Shown here piece after piece: positions 1 through 7,939 of a stretch of DNA of 29,616 nucleotides. The DNA comes from a virus. The notes beneath the pieces are model-generated. The model did not search any database and was not told the origin of the DNA. It saw only the letters and a program-made list of their open reading frames with translations. The stretch lies in IMG/VR virus record IMGVR_UViG_3300005664_000042, positions 1-29,616 of that record; one strand, written 5' to 3'. A program made the position numbers and the translations under genes. The first letter of the stretch is position 1; every line of letters begins with the position of its first letter.

Positions 1-123
1 ATACCTATAAACGCTGCGCACACCGGATAGGCCACGCTACGGCTAGATGAGTCGAATCGTCGAACCTGACGCCGGCAGGAGCAGTACCGGCAACAATTCA
101 GAAATCAGCCCAGCGAGGCGGTT
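1..123. other. Left edge before the first confident gene
   Basis: A stop in frame 3 (TGA at 48-50) could end a gene that begins outside the window, since the 15 codons before it are open and an ATG at 47 overlaps it (ATGA). The evidence is too short to call either. No tRNA or promoter was found here. Confidence 0.3.
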
Positions 124-348
124 ATGTTCGGACACAAGGCAAGACAGTTTGCGGAGTTTGAGGCGAGGCAGCAGCCGGAGCCTGTCTACGAATACACCCG
201 CACCGGCACACGCCGCCATGCCAGCCAGCAAGACTATTACTGGACGCTCCGCGCCAAACGCATAGTTGAGCAATGGCAGAAAGACAAGCAATTCAACGTC
301 AAGAGCCTTGCCCGCTTCCGTGGATACGCCTACAAGGGCGTGGCGTGA
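124..348 (+). CDS. Small basic protein of unknown function, upstream of the packaging genes
   Basis: The 74-residue product is rich in Arg, Lys, Gln and aromatic residues and has no membrane segment or recognised motif. The ATG is preceded by a GAGGCGG Shine-Dalgarno-like stretch at good spacing. Its stop overlaps the GTG start of the next gene (GTGA), so the two are probably co-translated. The composition is like a small nucleic-acid-binding protein, but that is only inference. A second frame opening at 47 overlaps it and looks like a shadow after its first 25 codons. No family is recognised. Confidence 0.6.
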   Translation: MFGHKARQFAEFEARQQPEPVYEYTRTGTRRHASQQDYYWTLRAKRIVEQWQKDKQFNVKSLARFRGYAYKGVA

Positions 349-1361
349 CCCCCTACCAAGCCGCCAGCCAAGCCGCCGCCCTTATCCGGTCAGGATGCAC
401 TGACCTTGTACAGTACGACCGTCTGATAGCCAAGTTCCCCAAGATCAACTACCTCAAGGCCGCCAAGGGTGAGGCCGCTTTCAAGGCTGGGGACGTTAAG
501 ACCGGCCTGTCACTGTGCAAGTACCGATGGGCACTGTCGGGAATGGTCAAGGCCGACATTACCTGCCCTGAATGGGACGGCAAGGAAGACTGCCACCTGA
601 TCGTGATATGTGAGCAGGGGTTGGGGGAACAAATCCTGCTGTCCTGCATGTTCGGCAAGATCAAGCCGGCCACTATCGCCACTGACGAACGCCTGATACC
701 TTTGTTCGCCAGATCGTTCCCGAATCACCAGTTCGTCCCACTTGCCGAAGTCCGCCAGCACCAGACAAAGCACTCCCGCCACATCTACACGATGGACTTG
801 GCCGTCACCTACCTTGGCGACGGCAACCCATCACCGTGGCTGATACCCGACACCTCCAAGCGCCAAGCCTACCAAGACGGCCTGATGAACACGTTTGGCC
901 ACACAACGAACGTAGGCCTATCCTGGCGCTCACACAACACGGCATGGGGCGGTGACAAGTCGATAGACCGGGAAAGCCTGCTGCCCCTTGTCCGTGATCC
1001 ACGGATAGCGGCCATCAGCCTACAGTACGGCTACGACCAGACCGACGCCGTGTTCTGGTCAATCAACGGGCAGAACGTCCACGCCCTTGCAGGACTCGAC
1101 ACGTCCAACGACCTTGACGGCGTGGCCTCACTGATGGACGCCCTAGACGTAGTTGTTACCTGTAGTAACACGGTAGCCCACATCGCCGCAGCAATCGGCA
1201 AGCCCGTCCTGCTGATCATCCCGACCGAGTTCAACCTGTGGTATTGGGGAAAGGAAGACAGAACCCCTTGGTATCCGTCCGTGCGCATAATTCGACAGCC
1301 GGACTATTCCACACTGGCCGATACTGTTATAACATTGAGTCATAAGCAGCCGGCGCAGTAG
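345..1361 (+). CDS. TPR/GT9-type glycosyltransferase-like protein (ADP-heptosyltransferase superfamily)
   Basis: The GTG start is chosen because it makes a 4-base GTGA overlap with the preceding stop and gives a 338-residue product. The order of signals matches bacterial TPR-linked family 9 glycosyltransferases. There is a short helical repeat-like N-terminus (about 1-65), then EQGLGE at 90-95 corresponding to the usual EQGLGD nucleotide-fold motif. A VGLSWRS strand follows in the middle. The SNTVAHIAAAIGKPV segment starting near 274 corresponds to the DTSVAHLAGALGKPV donor-binding motif, and a TPWYPSVRIIRQ tail closes the match. The family transfers sugars from nucleotide donors, classically heptose to lipopolysaccharide. 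Here SN replaces the usual DT, so the donor pocket may differ. It lies directly before the terminase genes. It could modify a host surface glycan or a virion protein; neither is shown. Confidence 0.75.
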   Translation: MTPYQAASQAAALIRSGCTDLVQYDRLIAKFPKINYLKAAKGEAAFKAGDVKTGLSLCKYRWALSGMVKADITCPEWDGKEDCHLIVICEQGLGEQILLSCMFGKIKPATIATDERLIPLFARSFPNHQFVPLAEVRQHQTKHSRHIYTMDLAVTYLGDGNPSPWLIPDTSKRQAYQDGLMNTFGHTTNVGLSWRSHNTAWGGDKSIDRESLLPLVRDPRIAAISLQYGYDQTDAVFWSINGQNVHALAGLDTSNDLDGVASLMDALDVVVTCSNTVAHIAAAIGKPVLLIIPTEFNLWYWGKEDRTPWYPSVRIIRQPDYSTLADTVITLSHKQPAQ

Positions 1362-1363
1362 TC

Positions 1364-1374
1364 GGTTAGTAACC
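1364..1374. repeat. Short perfect inverted repeat between the glycosyltransferase and terminase genes
   Basis: GGTTA, a central G and TAACC form an 11-base palindrome just after the stop at 1361 and 18 bases before the small terminase ATG. It is too short for a terminator and has no following T run. It might be a protein-binding site, but chance is quite possible. Confidence 0.3.
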
Positions 1375-1391
1375 ACCTAGCAGGGCGGTGC

Positions 1392-1823
1392 ATGGCCTCT
1401 ACCAAGATGAAGTCCCGCGACGAAAGAGCCGCCGAACGTAGGGAAGACCTACGGGCGCGTATTGGCGCGTCTAACCTTTTGACCGACATTGAAAAGGTTG
1501 AGGATGACGTAAAGGCTATAGCAGCCGGCCCGGTTATAACTGAAAGTTATGACGAAGACGCCAAAGAGGTAGCCACCAAGACGTGGCTTGCAACCTCCCC
1601 GATCAAGATTCAGGCCGCCAAGGTGCTGCTTGACAGCAAATACAAGCGACTCGCAAAGGTCTTGCCAGACCTGAAGGCGGTTGAACTTTCCCAAGACCCT
1701 GACAATCCGGTGTTCACCGATGAGCGAACCTTGGACGCGTATCTTGAGCGCGCTGCCAACCTTATCGCTGGCGCAGAAGTCCGAGTTGCTTCCGCTGTTA
1801 CAGGCAAAGGTAAGGTTCATTGA
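1392..1823 (+). CDS. Probable terminase small subunit
   Basis: The 143-residue protein has a very basic start, then a largely helical body. The stretch IKIQAAKVLLDSKYKRL resembles the helical segment often seen in phage small terminases, which bind the packaging site and recruit the large subunit. The strongest support is position, because the Sf6/P22-like large terminase follows immediately. An AGGGCGG stretch precedes the ATG. Its last 104 bases overlap the large terminase in another frame if that gene starts at 1720. No helix-turn-helix can be stated with certainty by eye. Confidence 0.6.
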   Translation: MASTKMKSRDERAAERREDLRARIGASNLLTDIEKVEDDVKAIAAGPVITESYDEDAKEVATKTWLATSPIKIQAAKVLLDSKYKRLAKVLPDLKAVELSQDPDNPVFTDERTLDAYLERAANLIAGAEVRVASAVTGKGKVH

Positions 1824-3171
1824 ACGCAACCGCCTGCGGTACTACGCCCCGTATGACAAGCAACGAGCCTTCCATGCGGACGGGTCGGATAAGCGCGAAC
1901 GGGCGTTTCTCGCAGCCAACCAGGTGGGGAAAACGATTGCAGGCGGGGCTGAAACAGCCTTCCACCTCACCGGCCTGTATCCTGATTGGTGGACTGGCCG
2001 GCGCTTCGACAAGCCCGTCCGCTGCATGGCTGGATCGGAGTCTGCCGAACTTACACGGAAAGGGGTGCAGCGCATCCTGCTTGGCCCGCCGGAAGACCGC
2101 AACGCATGGGGAACCGGCTTCATCCCGGGTGACTGCATTGTCTCGCACAGTATGCGTCAGGGAGTGGCGGACGCCGTGGCAAGCCTCACGGTCAAGCATG
2201 TATCGGGTGGTAACTCGGTAATGCAGTTCGCATCCTATGACCAAGGACGGTCGAAGTGGCAGGCTGATACGCTGGATTGGGTCTGGTTCGACGAAGAGCC
2301 GCCGCCGGATGTGTACACGGAAGGCCTGACCCGTACCAACGCGACCCGTGGTGCCGTGATCGGTACGTTCACCCCGCTCAAGGGCATGTCTACGGTGGTG
2401 ATGCGGTTCCTGCACGAACCCCACGCTGACCGTGGCGTTACCTTTATGACCATTGACGACGTAGGCCACCTGTCTGCCGAGGATAAGGAGCGCATCGTCG
2501 CGTCCTACCCTCCGCATGAACTTGAGGCACGAACCAAGGGCATTCCGATGCTCGGGAGTGGGCGTATCTTCCCCGTCACAGAAGAATCAATCCGGCTGGA
2601 TGGCTTCGTCCTTCAACCGCACTGGCCCCGCATCGCCGGGATGGACTTTGGCTGGGACCACCCAACCGCTGCTGTATGGATGGCATGGGATCGGGACACC
2701 GACACCGTGTACATATACGACACCTATCGCCAGAAGGAAGTCACGCCGGCCATTGTGTCCAGTGCCATGCGAAAGCGCGGTGACTGGATTCCGGTAGCAT
2801 GGCCGCACGATGGATTGCAGCATGACAAGGGGTCGGGCAAGCAGTTGGCCCAGCAGTATCGGGAAGAGGGCATTGACCTGCTGTTCAAGCAAGCCATGTT
2901 TGAGGATGGCAGCAACGGCGTAGAAGCCGGCCTGATGATGATGCTTGACCGCATGAAAACCGGCAGGCTAAAAGTCGCCGCGCACCTATCCGACTGGTGG
3001 GAAGAGTTCCGCATGTACCACCGCGAAGACGGCAAGGTAGTCAAAGAGCGTGACGACCTTATGGCGGCCACCCGCTACGGCCTGATGATGCTCCGCTATG
3101 CCGTACTTCACCCGAACGCCGTCGAGGACTTCGACGCCAGCAACCGCCAGTATCGTGACGAGGATTTGTGA
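1720..3171 (+). CDS. Terminase large subunit, Sf6/P22 gp2-like (packaging ATPase and nuclease)
   Basis: The packaging motor cuts concatemeric DNA and pumps it through the portal into the procapsid using ATP. The ATPase domain shows Walker A ANQVGKT (about 66-72) and Walker B WVWFDEE (about 187-193). The coupling motif TFTPLKGMS lies near 216-224. The C-terminal RNase H-like nuclease begins at GMDFGWDHP, with later acidic positions in AWPHDG and ERDDLMAATRYG. The 483 residues match the Sf6 gp2 length (about 470), and the whole order of conserved phrases recalls that protein, suggesting headful packaging. The start at 1720 is chosen because its short helical leader matches the family N-terminus, although the ribosome site is weak and an upstream TTG at 1681 is possible. 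Confidence 0.93.
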   Translation: MSEPWTRILSALPTLSLAQKSELLPLLQAKVRFIERNRLRYYAPYDKQRAFHADGSDKRERAFLAANQVGKTIAGGAETAFHLTGLYPDWWTGRRFDKPVRCMAGSESAELTRKGVQRILLGPPEDRNAWGTGFIPGDCIVSHSMRQGVADAVASLTVKHVSGGNSVMQFASYDQGRSKWQADTLDWVWFDEEPPPDVYTEGLTRTNATRGAVIGTFTPLKGMSTVVMRFLHEPHADRGVTFMTIDDVGHLSAEDKERIVASYPPHELEARTKGIPMLGSGRIFPVTEESIRLDGFVLQPHWPRIAGMDFGWDHPTAAVWMAWDRDTDTVYIYDTYRQKEVTPAIVSSAMRKRGDWIPVAWPHDGLQHDKGSGKQLAQQYREEGIDLLFKQAMFEDGSNGVEAGLMMMLDRMKTGRLKVAAHLSDWWEEFRMYHREDGKVVKERDDLMAATRYGLMMLRYAVLHPNAVEDFDASNRQYRDEDL

Positions 3172-5327
3172 TGAACCCGACCAACCCAGGCGCAGTACCA
3201 GACCGCTACACCGTTCCCGACGTATCGGCGGATGATGTCATCGACGTTGACAGTGCTGACACCGAAGCCGAGTTCGCGGAACCCGCGCCGGACATGGGTC
3301 TGCCGGGAACGATGAACCGCCTGATGCAGTTCATCCAGTCGGAGAACATTGCCACGCTGCTGCCTGACGATGTGCTTGAGGAAATCGGCAAGCGCGTCAC
3401 TGACGACTACGACCTTGACAAGGACTCATGCTCCGACTGGTACGAAGTCAACGAAAAGGCGCTGGCATTGGCCAAGCAGGAAGGGGTACACAAGTCCTTC
3501 CCGTGGGAGGGGGCCGCCAACGTGGTCGTCCCGATTATCACGTCCGCATCCATCGCCTACGGTGCCCGCGTGCTGCCCGAGATTATCCGGCAGGGCGGCG
3601 TGGCCAATACCCGCATTCTTGGCAAGATGACCGACGCGAAGAAAGACCGCGCCGAACGGGTCAAGAACCACCTTGACTACCAACTGCTGTTCCAGATGAA
3701 GGAATGGCGGCGCGATACCGACAAACTTCTGTCGGTCTATTCTGTGTCGGGTGTCGCCTATCGGAAGGTCTGCTACGACCCGATCAAGGGCCGCAACGTG
3801 TCCATGTTACTGACGCCTGCCGAGGTCGTGGTAAACAACGGTATCACGTCGCTTGAGTCCGCTCGCCGTATCAGTCATGTCATGGAGATGTTCGGCAACG
3901 ACGTTGAGTCGAAGAAACGCGCCGGACTGTATCGTGACGTGGAACTGCACGTTGACCCGAGTGCCGGACTGGAAGACGCCAAACAGCCAGACGATGATCC
4001 GGCGTACAAGATTCTCGAACAGCACCGCTGGCTTGACCTTGATGACGACGGCTACGAAGAACCGTACATTGTCACCGTCGAAAAGGAGTCCGCGCAGGTT
4101 CTGCGCATCGTTGCCCGCTATGACGAGCGGGACGTAACGCACAAGGACGACGGAACGGTAGTTGCCATCGCTGCCCGCAGTTACTTCGTCGACTACCACT
4201 TTGTTCCGTCCTTTGATGGCACTTTCCTGTCGTATGGCTTCGGGGCGTTGCTTGGCAACCTGAACCGCGCAGCCAATAGCGTCCTTAACGCGCTGCTGAA
4301 CGCCGGCATGTTGAGCAACACGCAAGGGGGCTTTCTCGCCAAGGGATTCCGAATGCAGGGCGGCAATAAGCCACTGGCTGCCGGCGAGTGGCGCAAGACG
4401 GAAGTGCCTGCGGACATCCTGCAAAACTCCCTTCTTCCTATTCCGGCCAAGGAGCCGTCTGCCGTACTCGGTGCGCTGCTGGATAAGCTGATCGAAATGG
4501 CGCAGGCCATCGTATCGGTACAGTCCATCGGCCTTGATCAAATGCCTGCCAACGCAGCGGCATCGTCTGTCCTGTCAGTTATTGAGCAGCAGTCCAAGGT
4601 GTTTAACGCCACGTTCCTGCGGTTCTATCACTCTCTGTCCGATGAGCTTGTCCTGTACGGCGACCTGAACGCGCGTTACCTGAAGGACGATGAATACTTC
4701 CGCATCAATGACAGCGAGGGGAACATTAGCCGCGACGACTATGCGTCAAGCGACTTCGACATCATCCCGGTAGCCGACCCGACCATCACGACCCAAGCGC
4801 AGCGCATGGCGATTGCCAACACGACGTTTGAGGTTGCCAAGGCTGTTCCAGGATCGAACCTTGTCGAGGCGGGCCGCAACGTGCTGAAGGCCATCGGTGC
4901 CCCGGACATTGACCAGATCATCGCGCCGAGCGGGGCCGACACTGTGCCGCCAGAAGTTCAGCAGCAAATGCAGGCATTGCAGCAGCAGGCGCAGCAGGCC
5001 ACGCAGTTGGCGCAGCAGATGGGCGACGAACTGAAGGCCGTCAATCAGTTGCTGATCAACAAGGACAAGGAAAATGCAATCCGTGCATATGAGGCCATCA
5101 CCAAGGGTGAGGTCGGGCAGTCGCAGATTGTGAAGAATCTAGCCGATGCGCAAGCAAAGGGAGATAGCGCGGCAGTGGCTGCGTTTCAGGCTCAACTGGC
5201 AGCAGTTGGGCAATTAGGTAAATCGTTAGAGGCGACTATCAATGCAGCAAACAATAACACCGGAGACGGTGGCGGAATGGCTGGACAACCCGGTGACGCG
5301 CTTGCACCGAGAGCGGCTGGAAATTGA
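3171..5327 (+). CDS. Portal protein, P22-type large podovirus portal
   Basis: Twelve copies should form the ring at the unique capsid vertex through which DNA enters and leaves. The 718 residues are close to the P22 portal (725). An acidic N-terminus leads into SFPWEGAANVVVP, a segment typical of podoviral portals. The C-terminal part, from about residue 585, is a long Gln/Ala-rich helix like the portal barrel, ending in a Gly/Asn-rich tail. The ATG at 3171 shares its A with the terminase stop (TGATG) and sits 6 bases after GAGGA; a GTG three bases earlier is less well placed. Its order after the large terminase and before scaffold and capsid supports the call. Confidence 0.9.
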   Translation: MNPTNPGAVPDRYTVPDVSADDVIDVDSADTEAEFAEPAPDMGLPGTMNRLMQFIQSENIATLLPDDVLEEIGKRVTDDYDLDKDSCSDWYEVNEKALALAKQEGVHKSFPWEGAANVVVPIITSASIAYGARVLPEIIRQGGVANTRILGKMTDAKKDRAERVKNHLDYQLLFQMKEWRRDTDKLLSVYSVSGVAYRKVCYDPIKGRNVSMLLTPAEVVVNNGITSLESARRISHVMEMFGNDVESKKRAGLYRDVELHVDPSAGLEDAKQPDDDPAYKILEQHRWLDLDDDGYEEPYIVTVEKESAQVLRIVARYDERDVTHKDDGTVVAIAARSYFVDYHFVPSFDGTFLSYGFGALLGNLNRAANSVLNALLNAGMLSNTQGGFLAKGFRMQGGNKPLAAGEWRKTEVPADILQNSLLPIPAKEPSAVLGALLDKLIEMAQAIVSVQSIGLDQMPANAAASSVLSVIEQQSKVFNATFLRFYHSLSDELVLYGDLNARYLKDDEYFRINDSEGNISRDDYASSDFDIIPVADPTITTQAQRMAIANTTFEVAKAVPGSNLVEAGRNVLKAIGAPDIDQIIAPSGADTVPPEVQQQMQALQQQAQQATQLAQQMGDELKAVNQLLINKDKENAIRAYEAITKGEVGQSQIVKNLADAQAKGDSAAVAAFQAQLAAVGQLGKSLEATINAANNNTGDGGGMAGQPGDALAPRAAGN

Positions 5328-5499
5328 GCGGTCTGACTTGATCAATGACGCAGCCTTGCGCGGTGTTGTTGGCGGGTCGTTGACTGCCGAGGAAGTCGGG
5401 ATGCGGACGATTGGCCATGTGAACAAGGCCGATGGTATCGCCACCGCCTACGACCGCGAGGATATGTATTCCTGGTTGCTGGAGGCCGTCCATGACTGA
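5242..5499 (+). CDS. Small protein of unknown function overlapping the portal gene end
   Basis: This 85-residue, mildly acidic soluble protein starts inside the portal gene in another frame, sharing 86 bases with the portal's low-complexity tail. The ATG has AGAGG nine bases upstream, and the end overlaps the next gene by 8 bases. These points and the ordinary composition favour a real gene. No motif is recognised. Its place in the head operon suggests a minor assembly role, but this is inference only. Confidence 0.7.
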   Translation: MQQTITPETVAEWLDNPVTRLHRERLEIERSDLINDAALRGVVGGSLTAEEVGMRTIGHVNKADGIATAYDREDMYSWLLEAVHD

Positions 5500-5830
5500 C
5501 CTGACCAAAGCCGACTTGGAAGGCAAGACCTTCCGCGCCACACTGAACCGCGTGCATGTCCGCATGGTGAAGATGGACGACATGACCAAGGGCGGGATTG
5601 CATTGCCGCCCGGTGTCGCCAACAAGGAAAAGATGGCCTGTGACGCTGGTGTGGTCATGGACATGGGCGCTGACGCCTACGCTGACTATGCCGACAATCG
5701 CATCAAGGTCGGGTCTGTCGTCCTGTTCGCCAAGTATGCCGGCGCGATTGTTCCGGGCACCGAGGATCGTGAGCGGATCATCAACGACACAGACGTTTAC
5801 GGGCTTGCCGATGAGGTGACCAATGGCTGA
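5492..5830 (+). CDS. GroES-like co-chaperonin (Cpn10 family)
   Basis: The 112-residue product follows the Cpn10 pattern throughout. An opening beta segment with NRVHVRMVK (19-27) corresponds to the family's RVLVKR. A TKGGIALPPGVANKE stretch (32-46) is in the position of the GroEL-binding mobile loop, with IAL at 36-38 in place of the IVL-type hydrophobic triplet. Then come GVVMDMG, VGSVVLFAKYAG (73-84) corresponding to the family's VGDKVLFGKYAG, and a closing INDTDVYGLADE like the usual EDDILAVIE. The family forms a seven-membered cap on GroEL; T4 gp31 is the known phage version and is needed to fold the T4 capsid protein. The start at 5492 is set by GGAGG six bases upstream. The gene sits between portal and scaffold, suggesting a role in folding head proteins. 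Confidence 0.85.
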   Translation: MTDLTKADLEGKTFRATLNRVHVRMVKMDDMTKGGIALPPGVANKEKMACDAGVVMDMGADAYADYADNRIKVGSVVLFAKYAGAIVPGTEDRERIINDTDVYGLADEVTNG

Positions 5831-6755
5831 CGAACTTGACGAAATGGCGCTAGAGTCGCAGTTGGACACACTGGCCCGCAACATTGCCACTGGTGAAGTT
5901 GAGCCTGAACCGAAGCCAGCCGAACCTGCTGCCGAGCTGGTCGAAGAGTTCGAGGAAGAGGCCGCCCCGGTCGTTGAAGACGATGCCGAGGAGGCCCGCG
6001 CCCGTGCTGACGGCCATGTGTCATACGACGAATGGGTGCAGTCCGGCAAAGACCCTCGCGCATGGCGACCTGCTGCGGAATACAACCGTCGCGGCGACAT
6101 GCTCAAGACGCCCAAGCCGGAACTGATCGACAAGGTTGAAAGCCTGCTGAAGATGCAGGAAAAGCAACTGGAACTGGCTCGCGAGTCGCACCGGATAGCG
6201 CAGGAAGAAAAGCAGGCCGCTTACCTTCGCGGCAAGCAGGAGGCAATCGAGCAGGCGCGGCAGGATCAGGAACAGGCCTTTGCCGTGGGTGACCGGAAGG
6301 CGCATCAGGAAGCATTGCAGCGTGAGCAGGAAGCCGTGGCCGACATTCAGGCGACACAGCAGCGCCAGCCCGCCGCCGTAGACCCGGAACTGGTCGCATG
6401 GCAAGAGGGTGCCAAGTGGTTCACCGAAGGGTTTGACGCCAACAATCAGCCGAAAACGCCAGAAGTTGAGGCGTTTATGGACTACCAGCGGTCATTCATG
6501 CTGGCCAATCCATCGGCCAAGGTCGTTGACTCGGTGAAGTTTGCCGAGGCCAAGGTCAAGCGCCTGATGCCTGACGCATTCAAGCCCAAGACGCCACGCG
6601 CCACAGCTCCGGCAGTCGATACCGCCCCGAGGGTGGCCCGCTCCGGCGCTGACCCGCTGGCGAAATACTCGGTAGCAGAGCGCCAAGTGATCCGTGAAGC
6701 GGCCAAGGCGTTTGGCAAGTCCACAACCGAATACCTGAAAATGATCGAGGGTTAA
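5823..6755 (+). CDS. Probable capsid scaffolding protein
   Basis: The 310-residue protein has the usual shape of a scaffold. It has a very acidic Pro/Glu-rich N-terminal third, a long charged coiled-coil region (about 95-185, rich in Gln, Glu, Lys and Ala), and a smaller basic-to-amphipathic C-terminal segment (about 240-310) that could bind coat subunits. Scaffolds guide procapsid assembly and leave before or during packaging. It lies after the portal and before the capsid gene, the standard place. A GAGGTGA site precedes the ATG, and the gene overlaps the co-chaperonin by 8 bases (ATGGCTGA). No protease motif is seen. Confidence 0.75.
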   Translation: MADELDEMALESQLDTLARNIATGEVEPEPKPAEPAAELVEEFEEEAAPVVEDDAEEARARADGHVSYDEWVQSGKDPRAWRPAAEYNRRGDMLKTPKPELIDKVESLLKMQEKQLELARESHRIAQEEKQAAYLRGKQEAIEQARQDQEQAFAVGDRKAHQEALQREQEAVADIQATQQRQPAAVDPELVAWQEGAKWFTEGFDANNQPKTPEVEAFMDYQRSFMLANPSAKVVDSVKFAEAKVKRLMPDAFKPKTPRATAPAVDTAPRVARSGADPLAKYSVAERQVIREAAKAFGKSTTEYLKMIEG

Positions 6756-6759
6756 GAAC

Positions 6760-7296
6760 ATGACACAAGAAATCATCGGCAATCCAGAAGCGACCGAAGC
6801 CAATCGTCCGATGGGCCGCCCGAAGCGTGAGCCGACTCCGGTTGGCATGGCCAGCCCGCTGACGGCTGCGAAGCCAGGCGCAAAGCAGCGCAAGCGTGTA
6901 GGCGAGGCAGCGCGTCAAATCCTCCCCGATACCCGCAACATGGATCAGAACTACATCTACCGTGTAGTGAACGAGGGGCAAAATGGTGTCGGCATTCAGG
7001 GCCTGCTTGACAGGGGCTATGAAATCGTGAATGCTGACGGGAGTCTAGTGACGGAAGAGGCTGGCAAAGCTGCCAGTCTGACGACACAAGTCCAGATCGT
7101 TGCGAACGCAAGTTCGGGCGAAAAGGGCGTCCTCATGCGAATCCATAAGGATTATCACGCAGAGGATCAGGCCGACAAACAGCGCGTTGTCGACAAGACC
7201 GAGACGATGATGAATCTGGTGTCCAAAGACCTCAAGGGCCAATACGCCCCGAGGGACGAAAACGGGCAGCAGGTCGGAATCCGCATCGGACGTTGA
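6760..7296 (+). CDS. Head-operon protein of unknown function
   Basis: The 178-residue protein begins with a basic, Pro-rich, apparently disordered region (about 1-60) followed by a compact domain. That domain contains YIYRVVNEGQNGVGIQGLLDRGYEIVN and, later, VLMRIHKDYHAEDQADKQ. Similar proteins with a 'wrong-footed' GY-hinge and MRI-kDYxxxDQ tail commonly sit just before capsid genes in environmental podovirus genomes, as far as I recall, but the function is not known to me. The ATG follows a GAGGGTTAAG stretch. A role in head assembly is inferred from position only. Confidence 0.75.
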   Translation: MTQEIIGNPEATEANRPMGRPKREPTPVGMASPLTAAKPGAKQRKRVGEAARQILPDTRNMDQNYIYRVVNEGQNGVGIQGLLDRGYEIVNADGSLVTEEAGKAASLTTQVQIVANASSGEKGVLMRIHKDYHAEDQADKQRVVDKTETMMNLVSKDLKGQYAPRDENGQQVGIRIGR

Positions 7297-7323
7297 CACC
7301 ACTAACCTGTTTGGAGGCCTCAA

Positions 7324-7926
7324 ATGGCTAACCCGGATACCCCCTATGGCTTGCAGCCGACGAACCGCAACGGCGGTGAGTATGACGGCCAAGTCAACGT
7401 GTACTACGTCCCGGCGACCGATGGCACTGCCATCGCTGTCGGTGACCCCGTAACCCTTGCTGGCTCCGCAGACGCCGACGGTGTTCCTACCGTCAAGCGC
7501 CTGACTGCCGGTTCCACGTCTGCCAGCGCCGCCAACATCCCTGTAGGGATTGTTGTTGGCTTTGCCGTTGACCCGCAAAACCTGAATGTGCCGAGCTACC
7601 GTGCCGCGTCTTCGTCCGCCTATTTGGTGGTCGCTGACGACCCGAACCTGTTCTTCGCTGTTCAGGAAGACTCGGTTGGCGGCGCACTTGCGGCTACCAA
7701 CGTCGGCCAGCGCATCAACTTCATCATGGGCACCCCGTCGGCAACGACCGGCCTGTCCAACGTGGAGATTGATTCCAGCACGGCTGCCGCTACCGCAGAC
7801 CTTCAGGCGCAGATCATTCGCTTGCTCCCGGTGCCGAACAACGTCATCGGAACGAACGCGAAGTGGATTTGCAAGTTCAACGCCCACCTCTATGCAGGCA
7901 GCGCCTTTGGCGCGGCTGGCGTTTAA
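7324..7926 (+). CDS. Probable capsid decoration (cement) or minor head protein
   Basis: This 200-residue beta-rich protein opens with MANPDTPYGLQPTNRNGGEYDGQ and soon has VNVYYVPATDGTAIAVGDPVTLAG. That opening is common to a family of phage structural proteins encoded just before the major capsid gene. It is rich in Ala, Val, Thr and Asn and lacks Cys except near the end. A strong GGAGG lies upstream of the ATG, and the capsid gene follows after only 13 bases, so it should be expressed at a high level along with it. A cement role on the capsid surface is plausible but not shown. Confidence 0.7.
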   Translation: MANPDTPYGLQPTNRNGGEYDGQVNVYYVPATDGTAIAVGDPVTLAGSADADGVPTVKRLTAGSTSASAANIPVGIVVGFAVDPQNLNVPSYRAASSSAYLVVADDPNLFFAVQEDSVGGALAATNVGQRINFIMGTPSATTGLSNVEIDSSTAAATADLQAQIIRLLPVPNNVIGTNAKWICKFNAHLYAGSAFGAAGV

Positions 7927-7939
7927 GGAGTAAGCAGAC

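Noticed and set aside
1-123. Possible tRNA, because of GTCGAATC- and TTCGA-like runs
   Set aside because: No cloverleaf with a T arm, anticodon arm and acceptor stem could be drawn on either strand.
47-265. Overlapping frame on the plus strand starting with ATG at 47
   Set aside because: After about 25 codons it is Ser/Arg/Pro/Thr-rich, typical of an alternative-frame shadow of the better gene at 124-348. The overlap with a possible upstream stop (TGA 48-50) is interesting but not enough.
1720-3171. pac or cos site near the terminase genes
   Set aside because: No recognisable site. The short palindrome at 1364-1374 is the only notable nearby structure and cannot be assigned.
3807-4541. Long minus-strand frame across the portal gene, and similar long minus-strand frames elsewhere (for example 7045-7995, 7877-8911, 24291-25724)
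   Set aside because: They lie opposite strongly supported genes, have shadow-type composition and lack ribosome sites or neighbours on that strand.
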